Below, in pieces: positions 53,735-62,872 of a stretch of 64,000 nucleotides of DNA. Both the position numbers and the translations under genes were made by a program. Numbering within the stretch: position 1 is the first letter of the stretch; each line of letters starts with the position of its first letter. The stretch is from CAZMNF01 sp964567595 (GTDB lineage: Bacteria > Bipolaricaulota > Bipolaricaulia > RBG-16-55-9): positions 11,736 through 75,735 of the forward strand of contig CAZMNF010000006.1 in NCBI GenBank assembly GCA_964567595.1. The letters run 5' to 3'. Below the pieces are notes generated by a model, which made no database searches, was not told the origin of the DNA, and was given only the letters and a program-made list of their open reading frames with translations.

Positions 53735-56700
53735 ATGCGTAAGCCACTGCCAAGGCGGACTCAAGGGATGCTGGCCATCGGGATCGGCATCCTTATCGCC
53801 GGACTGCTCAGCGCGGGGCCAGCCTGGGCCCGCACCATCTCCGTTCCGGGCGATGCTGGGTCAATCAGCGGCGCCATCCAGCAGGCATTTGAGGGCGACG
53901 TCATCGTCGTCTCGCCGGGAACCTATCGGGAGACGCTGCAAATCACGAACGAATCCAACATTACGATCCGTGCCCAGAATCCGGGCACCGTAACGATCCG
54001 AGCCGACTCGGACGAGCCAACGATCGCCATCCAGGACTCGGATCAAATCACGATCAAGGGCATCAACGTCCGGAGCGGGGAGGTCCTGGATCCGGAAACG
54101 CTTGAGACGGCGCCCGGCGGCGGCGGGATCGTCGTCCAGAACAGCGAGTCCATCCTACTCGAGGAGATGGAGCTGGTTGAAAACATCGGCCGCAGCATCG
54201 AGATCTCCGGCAGTACGGCGACCCTCCGCAAGATTACCATCCCTAAGCCCGTCACGGAGTCAGAGGACCAAGAGATCAACGGCATCCAGATCACCAACGA
54301 CTCCGACGTGACCGTCGAGAACACGACGATCACGGAGAACCCCGGCGACGGCATCCTCGTGCAGAACGCCGCGCTGACCTACAATGGCGGCGAAATTCGC
54401 CAGAACGCCGGCTTTGCGCTGCGAGCGACGGATGCGGAGCTGGAAATCAACGGCGTGCTCTTCACGAAGCAGGGCACCAACGGCGTTATTCTGGAGAACA
54501 CCGTCGGGGCATTCAGCGACGTGCGAATCGTCGACAACGCCGGGGTCGGCCTTCGCGTCAGCGACGGCTCCGAGCTGACCTACAACGGCGGCGAAGTGAC
54601 CGGCCATCCCGACGGGGCGGTCTTTGTGCTCGACTCGACCGCCACATTGGCTGAAACGCTCATTACGGGCAACGCTGGCAGCGGGGTCACCGCCGAAAAC
54701 TCCCAGCTGACGCTCGACAACGCTCAGGTCCTCGAACAGCCCGGCGATGGCGTGGTTCTGCGGAACGCCCAGGCCGAGATCATCGGTAGCGAATTGCGCG
54801 CCAACGACGGGGTCGGCGTCCTCGTGACCCAGGAGTCGACGATGACGATGGACGGCTCCACGGTCACCGAGCACCCAGAGGACGGCGTTCGCCTCGAGGG
54901 CGCCTCGGCCGAGGTCACCGACAGCACCGTCACGAGCAACGACGTCAACGGCATTCAAGCGGCGTCGAACACCTCGCTCAGCATGGCGAGCAGCAACGTC
55001 GACACCAACGGCCAGAACGGCTTGCTCCTCAGCAGCTCATCCGCCGAGGTTCAAAACAGCACGTTGCGCACTAACCAGGCCAACGGCGTCGACGCGCCGC
55101 AGTCCGAGTTGACGCTGACCAACAGCGACGTGAGCGACAACGGCGAGGATGGCGTGTTGTTGGTGGAATCGACGGGATCGATCGCCGACAGCACGGTCGC
55201 GAACAACGGGCGTTACGGCGTGCGCGCGGAGTCCGAGTCCGAACTGGGCGTCGACAACAGCACCATCGCCAACAACGCGAGCGACGGCGTGAACGTCGTT
55301 AACAGTCAGGCACGCATCGAGGGCAGCGAGGTCTCGGCCAACGAAGGCGTCGGCGTGCTTGCCACCGACAAGGCCGACGTGACGATTTCGGCCGAGAGCG
55401 TCGTCTTCGATCATCCGAACGACGGCGTGGTCGGCCGCGACGCCACCGTCGAGATCACAAGCAGCACGGTTCGCACCAACGGCGCCCGCGGCGTCCTCAT
55501 GGAGAACGGCGCCCAGCTCATCGCATCCGAGGGCTCCCAGATTACTGAAAACGGGAGCGACGGCGTGACGCTACAGAGCAACGCGGCCGCCGACGTCTCC
55601 AACACCCAGATCACGAGCAACGGCGCCTTCGGCATCCAGGCAACGAATGCCAGCGCCGCCGTCTTCCAAAGCACCATTTCTGATAACGCGGAGGACGGCA
55701 TCACGCTCGTCAATTCGTTGCTCGACATGAGCAACTCAACGGTCGCCGGCAACGGCGGCTACGGCATCAGCGAGTCGGAGCAGGGCCGCTCGCTGATCGT
55801 TGGCAGCTCGATCGAGAGCAACGGCAAGGATGGCATCAACCTGATCAATGCCTCCACGGACATCGCCTCGACGACCATCACGGCCAACAACGGCAAGGGC
55901 ATCAACGCGACGACGTCGGTTGTCATCGTCGGCGACGGCAGCGTCGTTTCGGACCACCCCGACGACGGCATGGCGTTGACGGACAGCTCCGGCGACATCA
56001 GCGACAGCGAAATCAGGGGCAACGAGGGTCGCGGCATCGGCTCGCGGAGCTCCAAGATCGCGGTCACGGCTGTCGTCGTGGACGGCAACGGTCGGACGGG
56101 CGTGGAGCTGGCCAACAGCACCGCCGACGTGTTCTCCAGCGAGATCACGAACAACGGCAACAAGGGCGTCCACGGCTTCAACAACTCCGGCTTAACCATG
56201 GACGACACGCTCGTGTCGGGCCATCCGGACGACGGCATGACCCTGGCCAACAGCTCGGCCGAGATCACCACGAGCACGATCGAAGCCAACGAGGCCCGAG
56301 GCCTCGGCACCGAGGTCTCGACCGTGCGATTGGCCGAGAGCACCGTCGACGCCAACGGCGAGCAGGGCCTGCAACTGCTCAATTCCACGGCCGACCTGGC
56401 GCAGACCGACGTGACGGGCAACGGCGTGACCGGGATCGACGCGACGGACTCGACGGTGGAGGCCGTGGAGAGCCTCGTGAGCGGTCACCCGAACGAGGGC
56501 GTGCTGCTGGCCAACAGCGCGCTGGAAATGGCGAACAGCCAGATCGAGAGCAACCAAAGCCACGGCATTTCCGCTCAGGACTCCGTCAGCGGCCTCAACG
56601 AGAGCACGGTGGCCAACAACGGCGCCGACGGCCTGTCGCTGGTCAAGAGCTCCGCCGAGCTGACCGCCTCCGAGGTCGCCGACAACGGCGGCGTCGGCCT

Positions 56701-59095
56701 CAATGCCACGCGCGCCAAGATCACGCTCACTGACAGCACCGTCGCCCAGAACTCGAGCCATGGCGTCGTGCTGCGCAGCTCCCAAGCGGCCGTCGACGGA
56801 ACCACGCTGAGCGGCAACAGCGGATGGGGCCTCGACGCGGCCGAGCGTTCGCGAGCCGTCTTTGACAACTCGTCGGTGCAACAGCACCCGAACGGCGGCC
56901 TGAAGCTCGTCGACTCCTCCGCCGACCTTCAGGGCACGCAAGTCACGAACAACAGCCACAGCGGAATCGACGCCGAAAACGGCGCGATCAAGCTGCTCGC
57001 TGAAAGCGCCGTGACCGGCCATCCCGAGCACGGGATGCGGTTGGTCAACAGCGCCGTCGAGGGCAACAGCAGCCGCCTCGCCAACAACGACAAGACGGGC
57101 ATGACGGCCACCGACTCCATCGTGCGGGGCCAGTCGTTCGAGATCAGCGCCAACGGCGGCGACGGCGCGACGCTCGCCAACACCAAGCTCGACCTGACCG
57201 ACAGTCAGATCACCGGCAACGGCGCGCGAGGCGTCTCCGGCGTGGAGAGCTCCGAATTGCTGCTGACCGACAGCGAGCTGTCCGATAACGCGGCGATTGG
57301 GGTTGAACTGACCAACAGCTCGGCCACGTTCCGGCAGAGCCTGATTGCCGCCAACGGCGCCCAAGCCGTTCAGGCCGGGAACTCCCAACTGACGATCCGG
57401 AGCACGACGTTCCGCGATCACCCGCAGGACGCGGTCGCGCTCGACAACACCGTGGCGGATTTCGCCCAGTCGACGATCGAAGCCAACGGCGGCGTGGCGA
57501 TCCGTGCCGAGAACCGGTCCACGCTCGCCGACGAGCGCAGCACGTTTTCCGACAACAGCCAAGACGGGGTCGTGCTCGTCGATTCGGCAGCCGTGCTGGA
57601 GAGCACCCAGATCGCGAACAACGGCAGCGTCGGCGTGCGCGTGGATCAGTCCGCCCTGACGACGGACGTCGTCAGCGAAGGCGCTCAACCCGCCCGCATT
57701 TCGGGCCAAAACTCGGAGGGCATCGTCGTCAGCAACGGGTCGGCCAAGCTTCAGAACACGCTCCTCGAGAGCAACGGCGCGGCCGGCTTGAGCGCCACTG
57801 ACGCCAAACTGACGTTCCGACAGACCGAGATCAAGGCCAATGACGGCGACGGCCTCACCCTCGTCCGCTCCTCCGGGACATACACACAAGGGGCGATCCA
57901 GAACAACCAGGGCTTCGGCGTCGACGCGACGGATCAAAGCCGCATCACGCTGATCAGCATCACGCTCGCCTCGCACCCGGAGGACGGCGTGAGCCTGGTC
58001 GACAGCTCCGTCGACCTGCGCGACTCGACCGTGCAAGACAACGGCAAGCGCGGGATCGACGCGGAAGAGAGCACCGTCAGCTTGAGCGCGACGACGCTCA
58101 CGGGCCATCCTGAAGAGGCCCTCGTGCTGACAAGCTCCTCCAAGGCCGACATCCGCACGAGCGAGATCACGAGCAGCGGAGCGGTCGGTCTATCGGTGCA
58201 AGCCTCAACCATCTCCGTCAGTGACAGCACGATCGCCAATCACGCCGGGGACGGCGTCGACGTTAGCGACAGCTCCTTCGACACCACCGGCTCCGAGATC
58301 ACGGGCAATGGCGGTGTCGGCGTCCGTGCAACGGAGGCGACCGTCGGCATCAATTCGAGCACCGTGGGCAACAACGAGGGGGCCGGCCTTATCCTCACGG
58401 CCAGCTCCGCCGACGTGCTCAACCAGAGCCGGATCCAGGACAACGGCGATCGCGGCATCGACGCCGAGGACGCCACCGTCACGCTTGTGGACAGCTCCGT
58501 GACGGGGCATCCGAACGACGGGCTCCGGTTGCTCAACACGCCGGCCAGCGTCCGTAACAGCCGCATTGAGGGCAACAGCGGCTGGGGCCTGTTCACCAAG
58601 AACAGCACGGCCGTGCGGCTGCTGGACTCCCAGCTGATGAGCAACGAGCGGGGCGGCATGCAACTCGAGGGCGCCGTCGCCAGCCTGCGCCAGAGCAGCG
58701 TCGGAAACAACAGCGGCGTCGGCCTCTCCATCGTCGATCGGAGCGCGTTGCTCATGATCTCCGGCACGATTCAGGGCAACGCCGAAAACGGCGCCATGCT
58801 CGACGGCTCCTCGGCCAGCTTCCGAGAAGTCGAGGTCCGCGAGAACTCAAGCCACGGCGTCGCGGCGCTCAACAGCTCCGCGTTGACCATCATCCAAGGC
58901 GTGATTGCCGGGAATCGAGTGGACGGATTGCGCGTGCTCGATTCGCTTGGCAGCATCCGCGAGACCCAGATCCAGAGCAACAGCGAGTTCGGGCTGTTTG
59001 CCAACGACGTTTCCACGGTCGCCTGCAAGGGCAACCGGATCTCGGGCAACGGCACGAACTTGTCCGATAACTTGAGGAGCCGCTGCGGCTCGTGA
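53735..59095 (+). CDS. Giant secreted right-handed beta-helix repeat protein
   Basis: 1786 residues. A signal peptide (about 1-32, ending GPAWA) leads into VPGDAGSISGAIQQAFEGDVIVVSPGTYRE, the typical entry of NosD/pectate-lyase-like right-handed parallel beta-helices. From about residue 55 to the end, turns of 22-23 residues repeat some 70 times, often in pairs of about 45: one turn like ATDSTVxLxxSxV, the next like HPxDGxxLxNSSA with NGxxG. At least 12 turns carry an HP-acidic-G motif. The only cysteines I find are the two in the last 24 residues, a likely disulfide cap. No enzymatic residues or surface anchor are obvious. A cell-surface stalk, adhesin or glycan-binding role is plausible but not shown. 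Confidence 0.9.
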   Translation: MRKPLPRRTQGMLAIGIGILIAGLLSAGPAWARTISVPGDAGSISGAIQQAFEGDVIVVSPGTYRETLQITNESNITIRAQNPGTVTIRADSDEPTIAIQDSDQITIKGINVRSGEVLDPETLETAPGGGGIVVQNSESILLEEMELVENIGRSIEISGSTATLRKITIPKPVTESEDQEINGIQITNDSDVTVENTTITENPGDGILVQNAALTYNGGEIRQNAGFALRATDAELEINGVLFTKQGTNGVILENTVGAFSDVRIVDNAGVGLRVSDGSELTYNGGEVTGHPDGAVFVLDSTATLAETLITGNAGSGVTAENSQLTLDNAQVLEQPGDGVVLRNAQAEIIGSELRANDGVGVLVTQESTMTMDGSTVTEHPEDGVRLEGASAEVTDSTVTSNDVNGIQAASNTSLSMASSNVDTNGQNGLLLSSSSAEVQNSTLRTNQANGVDAPQSELTLTNSDVSDNGEDGVLLVESTGSIADSTVANNGRYGVRAESESELGVDNSTIANNASDGVNVVNSQARIEGSEVSANEGVGVLATDKADVTISAESVVFDHPNDGVVGRDATVEITSSTVRTNGARGVLMENGAQLIASEGSQITENGSDGVTLQSNAAADVSNTQITSNGAFGIQATNASAAVFQSTISDNAEDGITLVNSLLDMSNSTVAGNGGYGISESEQGRSLIVGSSIESNGKDGINLINASTDIASTTITANNGKGINATTSVVIVGDGSVVSDHPDDGMALTDSSGDISDSEIRGNEGRGIGSRSSKIAVTAVVVDGNGRTGVELANSTADVFSSEITNNGNKGVHGFNNSGLTMDDTLVSGHPDDGMTLANSSAEITTSTIEANEARGLGTEVSTVRLAESTVDANGEQGLQLLNSTADLAQTDVTGNGVTGIDATDSTVEAVESLVSGHPNEGVLLANSALEMANSQIESNQSHGISAQDSVSGLNESTVANNGADGLSLVKSSAELTASEVADNGGVGLNATRAKITLTDSTVAQNSSHGVVLRSSQAAVDGTTLSGNSGWGLDAAERSRAVFDNSSVQQHPNGGLKLVDSSADLQGTQVTNNSHSGIDAENGAIKLLAESAVTGHPEHGMRLVNSAVEGNSSRLANNDKTGMTATDSIVRGQSFEISANGGDGATLANTKLDLTDSQITGNGARGVSGVESSELLLTDSELSDNAAIGVELTNSSATFRQSLIAANGAQAVQAGNSQLTIRSTTFRDHPQDAVALDNTVADFAQSTIEANGGVAIRAENRSTLADERSTFSDNSQDGVVLVDSAAVLESTQIANNGSVGVRVDQSALTTDVVSEGAQPARISGQNSEGIVVSNGSAKLQNTLLESNGAAGLSATDAKLTFRQTEIKANDGDGLTLVRSSGTYTQGAIQNNQGFGVDATDQSRITLISITLASHPEDGVSLVDSSVDLRDSTVQDNGKRGIDAEESTVSLSATTLTGHPEEALVLTSSSKADIRTSEITSSGAVGLSVQASTISVSDSTIANHAGDGVDVSDSSFDTTGSEITGNGGVGVRATEATVGINSSTVGNNEGAGLILTASSADVLNQSRIQDNGDRGIDAEDATVTLVDSSVTGHPNDGLRLLNTPASVRNSRIEGNSGWGLFTKNSTAVRLLDSQLMSNERGGMQLEGAVASLRQSSVGNNSGVGLSIVDRSALLMISGTIQGNAENGAMLDGSSASFREVEVRENSSHGVAALNSSALTIIQGVIAGNRVDGLRVLDSLGSIRETQIQSNSEFGLFANDVSTVACKGNRISGNGTNLSDNLRSRCGS

Positions 59096-59119
59096 CAATG
59101 GAGGAGTGAGGAGCGACGC

Positions 59120-60430
59120 ATGACCGGACGAGCCTGGGCGCGCCGCCTTCTCGTCTCGATGGTCTTGGGGCTGGGGCTGGTCGTGGGCGCGAGCGCCCTG
59201 CCGCCCCAGCCGCCTCCCACCATGCGCGCCGAGGTCTCGCGAGCCTTCGACGGAGGCGAGATCCGGGCCCTCCTGGGCAACGGCAACGTGGAGACGATCC
59301 GCTACATCGGGGTCGACGCGCCCTCCGCCTCCTCCTCAGCCTGCTTCGGCCCTGAATCATCACTCTACAACCGTGACCTCGTCCTGAATAGAACCGTCTG
59401 GCTCGAGTTTGACGACGGGCGACGCGATGACGAGGGGGCCCTGCTCGCTTACGTCTATCTCGATCCGCAAGGGCTCACCATGGTCAACGCCACGATGATC
59501 TCTCAGGGCATGGCCCGCGCGCAGAGCCGAGATGCCATGGCGCCGAACACCCGTTACGCGGATCTGCTGCAGAGCCTTGAGGCCGAGGCCCGATCGTCGG
59601 AGCTCGGCCTCTGGGGCGCTTGCGACGAATCCGAGGCGGAGAGGGAAGACGAGGACGAGGACGACGACGGCGAGGACGACTCGCCAGGGGACAACCGCGC
59701 CCCACAGGCCACGTTCACGTTTGCGCCGGAGCGCCCGTCGGTCGACGAGACGGTCCGCTTCGACGCGGCGGGCTCAAGCGATCCCGACGGTCGCATTGCC
59801 CAGTACGATTGGAGCTTCGGCGACGGAACCAGCGCGCAGGGCGAGACGGTGACGCACCAGTACAGCTCGGAAGGCAACTTTACCGTGACCTTGACGGTCC
59901 TCGACGACGCGGAAGCATCGGGGCGCTCGCGCCGCACGATCACCGTCGGCTCGGCCGCCCAAGACGACCCTCCCGAGCCCGACCCCGAACCGGACCCGTC
60001 GCCCACCGGGCCGGTCGACATTCTGTGGATCCACTATGACGCCGAGGGCGAGGACATCGAGAACAAGAACGGCGAATGGGTTGAGCTGCGCGCCGGCGGT
60101 CAGGCCGTCGACCTCAGCGGGTGGACGCTGATGGACGAGCTCGGCGATCGCGGCGTGACCAGCCATACCTATCAATTTCCGGAGGAGGTCGTGCTGCGCT
60201 CGGGGGAGACGCTGAAGGTCCTTACGGGATGCGGCGAGGACAGCTCGGCCGAGTTGCACTGGTGCTCCCGCACGCCGATCTGGGCCAACGGGGAAGACAC
60301 CGTGTTTCTTCGCAATGCCGACGGCGAGCTTGTCGATCGCTGCCGCTACGGCGATCCCGACGGCAGCGAGCGTGGCGCCTCCGCGTTCAACTGCGAGACG
60401 CGCGAATTCAACGACGAATCCGACGGCTGA
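59120..60430 (+). CDS. Secreted SNase-like / PKD / lamin-tail domain protein with degenerate nuclease site
   Basis: 436 residues. After a signal peptide (about 1-27), residues 36-166 form a staphylococcal-nuclease fold: R61 and D66 match SNase R35 and D40. D21, E43 and R87 are replaced by G46, S69 and A107, so nuclease activity is unlikely. An acidic linker (EREDEDEDDDGEDDSPGD) is followed by a PKD domain (about 193-276, with GSSDPDGRIAQYDWSFGDG) and a Pro-Asp-Glu linker. A lamin-tail domain (about 298-430, GEWVELRAGGQAVDLSGWTL) ends the protein. It starts 24 bp after the beta-helix gene and has its own GAGGAG, so the two are probably one operon. Confidence 0.88.
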   Translation: MTGRAWARRLLVSMVLGLGLVVGASALPPQPPPTMRAEVSRAFDGGEIRALLGNGNVETIRYIGVDAPSASSSACFGPESSLYNRDLVLNRTVWLEFDDGRRDDEGALLAYVYLDPQGLTMVNATMISQGMARAQSRDAMAPNTRYADLLQSLEAEARSSELGLWGACDESEAEREDEDEDDDGEDDSPGDNRAPQATFTFAPERPSVDETVRFDAAGSSDPDGRIAQYDWSFGDGTSAQGETVTHQYSSEGNFTVTLTVLDDAEASGRSRRTITVGSAAQDDPPEPDPEPDPSPTGPVDILWIHYDAEGEDIENKNGEWVELRAGGQAVDLSGWTLMDELGDRGVTSHTYQFPEEVVLRSGETLKVLTGCGEDSSAELHWCSRTPIWANGEDTVFLRNADGELVDRCRYGDPDGSERGASAFNCETREFNDESDG

Positions 60431-60431
60431 G

Positions 60432-60461
60432 TTGAAGGGCCCCATCCCCGTGCGCTAAGCT
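60432..60461 (+). promoter_or_regulatory. Weak candidate promoter of tRNA-Lys
   Basis: TTGAAG (60432-60437), 18 bases, TAAGCT (60456-60461). It lies directly after the stop of the SNase-like gene; read-through from that gene is an alternative. Confidence 0.35.
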
Positions 60462-60477
60462 TTTGGCAGTCTGATTG

Positions 60478-60550
60478 GGGCCCGTAGCTCAGCTGGCAGA
60501 GCATCTGGCTTTTAACCAGGGAGTCGCAGGTTCGAGTCCTGCCGGGCCCA
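60478..60550 (+). tRNA. tRNA-Lys (anticodon TTT)
   Basis: Acceptor arms GGGCCCG (60478-60484) and CGGGCCC (60543-60549) pair perfectly. The anticodon stem CTGG/CCAG encloses loop CTTTTAA with anticodon TTT. The T arm is GCAGG-TTCGAGT-CCTGC. The discriminator is A60550, followed by CCC, so the CCA end is not encoded, as in tRNA-Leu. Confidence 0.97.
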
Positions 60551-60640
60551 CCCGCCCTCAGCTCTCCGATCTCATGACGCGCGTTCCCGTTGTCCTCGCA
60601 GCCTGACCCACTTCCCACAGCGTGCGCCTGATCGATGCCA

Positions 60641-60670
60641 TTGCCAAGGCGAAATCACGTCGATTACACT
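60641..60670 (+). promoter_or_regulatory. Promoter of folD
   Basis: TTGCCA (60641-60646), 18 bases, TACACT (60665-60670). The leader to ATG 60706 is about 28 bases and contains AAAGGCGG. Confidence 0.5.
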
Positions 60671-60705
60671 CCGGCGAAACCTCTCGAGGAAAGGCGGATT
60701 CGGCC

Positions 60706-61587
60706 ATGGGCGAGATCATCGACGGCAAGCAGGTCGCGGAGTCGATCCGGAGCGGACTGCGTCAACAGATCCAAGACCTGGAGAGCCAGCACGGCGTGAC
60801 CCCGGGCCTGGCGGCCGTGCTCGTCGGCGAGGACCCGGCTTCCCACGTCTACGTGCGCATGAAGGAAAAGGCCTGTGCCAAGGTCGGCATCGAGTCCCGC
60901 AAGATCGAGAAACCGGCCGAGATCTCCCAAGAAGAGCTGCTCGGCTTGATCCATGAGCTGAACGAGGACGACGAGGTCCACGGCATCCTCGTCCAGCTCC
61001 CCTTGCCCGACCACATCGACCAGGACGTCATCCTGAACGCCGTCGACACGGACAAGGACGTCGACGGGTTCCATCCCATGAACCTGGGCGCCCTGATGTC
61101 GGCCAAGCGCTGGGACGAGTTGCCGCGGTTCATTCCCTGCACGCCGGCGGGTTGCATCGAACTCATCGAGTCGACGGGCACGGACATTGAAGGCAAGAAC
61201 GCGGTCGTGATCGGTCGAAGCGTCATCGTCGGCAAGCCGGTGGCAATGTTGCTGTTGGCCAAGCAGGTGACGGTCTCGATCTGCCACTCGCGCACCAAAG
61301 ACTTGGCGGCGGCAACGCGCGACGCGGACATCCTCGTCGTCGCCGCCGGCAAGACGGGGCTCATCACCGGCGACATGGTCAAGGACGGCGCCGTCGTTAT
61401 CGACGTCGGCACCAACCGCGTCGACGCCGACAATGAAAAGGGCTATGTTTTGAAGGGCGACGTCGACTTTGACACGGCCAAGGACGTCGCGGGCCATATT
61501 ACGCCCGTGCCGGGCGGCGTCGGGCCAATGACAATCACGATGCTGCTCAAAAACACCGTGACGTCGGCGAAAGCGAGCGTGAGCTGA
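60706..61587 (+). CDS. folD: Bifunctional methylene-THF dehydrogenase / methenyl-THF cyclohydrolase
   Basis: 293 residues from ATG 60706. It interconverts 5,10-methylene- and 10-formyl-tetrahydrofolate, using NADP (or NAD), linking one-carbon units to purine and formyl-Met synthesis. Y49 and K53 in HVYVRMKEKAC are the active-site pair, VQLPLPDHID and PCTPAGCIELI are substrate motifs, and GRSVIVGKPVAMLLL is the nucleotide-binding loop. The final PGGVGPMTITMLLKN is the standard C-terminal signature. Confidence 0.96.
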   Translation: MGEIIDGKQVAESIRSGLRQQIQDLESQHGVTPGLAAVLVGEDPASHVYVRMKEKACAKVGIESRKIEKPAEISQEELLGLIHELNEDDEVHGILVQLPLPDHIDQDVILNAVDTDKDVDGFHPMNLGALMSAKRWDELPRFIPCTPAGCIELIESTGTDIEGKNAVVIGRSVIVGKPVAMLLLAKQVTVSICHSRTKDLAAATRDADILVVAAGKTGLITGDMVKDGAVVIDVGTNRVDADNEKGYVLKGDVDFDTAKDVAGHITPVPGGVGPMTITMLLKNTVTSAKASVS

Positions 61588-61600
61588 GCGACAGCGCGTC

Positions 61601-61801
61601 ATGCGCTTGAACGACGCCCAACGGAAGCTCTTCGCGGAACGGGCAACGGAGCTCGGCAACTTCGCGGTGACAGGCCTGTTGATCGGCCAGGTTATCGCAG
61701 GTCAGTTTAATCTGACCTGGACGCTGTGGGGCGCCGGCGTCGGCATTGTGGCCTATGGTGTCGGTGCTATACTGTCTCGAGGAGTGAGTGACAATGGATA
61801 G
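61601..61801 (+). CDS. Small membrane protein, two predicted helices
   Basis: 66 residues. NFAVTGLLIGQVIAGQ and TLWGAGVGIVAYGVGAIL are two short membrane helices joined by a polar turn, after a charged N-terminus (LNDAQRKLFAERATEL). The size and layout are like small DUF6722-type membrane proteins of unknown role. It lies 13 bp after folD and overlaps the next small gene by 8 bases, so they are one transcript. Confidence 0.65.
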   Translation: MRLNDAQRKLFAERATELGNFAVTGLLIGQVIAGQFNLTWTLWGAGVGIVAYGVGAILSRGVSDNG

Positions 61802-61907
61802 CGTGACGCTGTTGCTCGTCTTGATGCTGGCAGGACTGATCGTCTTGGGCGTAATTGGCGTGTTGGATAACCGCCGCCGCGACCGCGAGCGCCGCGATCA
61901 CTCCTAA
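61794..61907 (+). CDS. 37-residue single-pass membrane peptide
   Basis: ATG 61794 has GAGGAGTG at a suitable distance upstream. The product has one hydrophobic helix (SVTLLLVLMLAGLIVLGVIGV) followed by a very basic, charged tail (NRRRDRERRDHS), which by the positive-inside rule faces the cytoplasm. It overlaps the upstream small membrane protein by 8 bases and ends 5 bp before the thioesterase gene. The coupling and ribosome-binding site support a real gene despite its size. Role unknown; a partner of the two-helix protein is possible. Confidence 0.6.
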   Translation: MDSVTLLLVLMLAGLIVLGVIGVLDNRRRDRERRDHS

Positions 61908-61912
61908 CTTCC

Positions 61913-62377
<465 letters not shown>

Positions 62378-62382
62378 ATCGC

Positions 62383-62859
62383 ATGAGCCTCGCTCATCAC
62401 GAGCCGTTCGTCCGACGCTGCATCGATTTGGCGCAAGAGGCGCTCGACGCCGGCGATCACCCCTTCGGATCGGTCATCGTCCGGGACGGTGAGATCGTCG
62501 TCGAGGCGCGCAATCGGGCCAACACGGGGGACGTCACTCGCCACGCGGAGGTCGAGGCCTTGCGGCAAGCCCAGCGACATCTGGAGACGACAGATCTGAC
62601 GGACGGCGTCATCTACTCCAACTGCGAGCCGTGCCCGATGTGTGCCTTCATGATCCGCGAGCTGAAGCTCAAGCAGGTCGTCTTCGCCCTATCGTCGCCG
62701 GACATGGGCGGCTACTCTCGCTGGAACATCCTGCAGGACGAGGGGCTCACGAAGGACGCGCCGGCCTTCGCCGCCCCGCCAACCGTCATCACCGGTATTC
62801 TGGAGCGTGACGCCGCGGCCCAGTTCGATCGGGCCGGGTGGACGATCCACGCCCGATGA
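62383..62859 (+). CDS. Nucleoside/nucleobase deaminase of the cytidine deaminase-like fold
   Basis: 158 residues from ATG 62383 (a GTG at 62374 is an alternative). The zinc site is H54 and E56 in HAEVEAL, and C84 and C87 in EPCPMC. HPFGSVIVRDGEIV is the region that sets substrate. The layout is of the guanine deaminase / tRNA adenosine deaminase group; its small size and single zinc site do not decide between them. It is convergent with the FBP aldolase/phosphatase gene. Confidence 0.82.
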   Translation: MSLAHHEPFVRRCIDLAQEALDAGDHPFGSVIVRDGEIVVEARNRANTGDVTRHAEVEALRQAQRHLETTDLTDGVIYSNCEPCPMCAFMIRELKLKQVVFALSSPDMGGYSRWNILQDEGLTKDAPAFAAPPTVITGILERDAAAQFDRAGWTIHAR

Positions 62860-62872
62860 TCCTCGTTGTGGG

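Noticed and set aside
56192..58108. A 638-codon minus-strand open frame (and several others from 54043 to 59363) opposite the beta-helix gene
   Set aside because: They follow from the repetitive, G+C-rich coding of the plus-strand repeat protein. The products are low-complexity Ala/Arg/Val runs with no motif, start signal or terminator, while the plus strand has a signal peptide, a ribosome-binding site and a clear repeat pattern.
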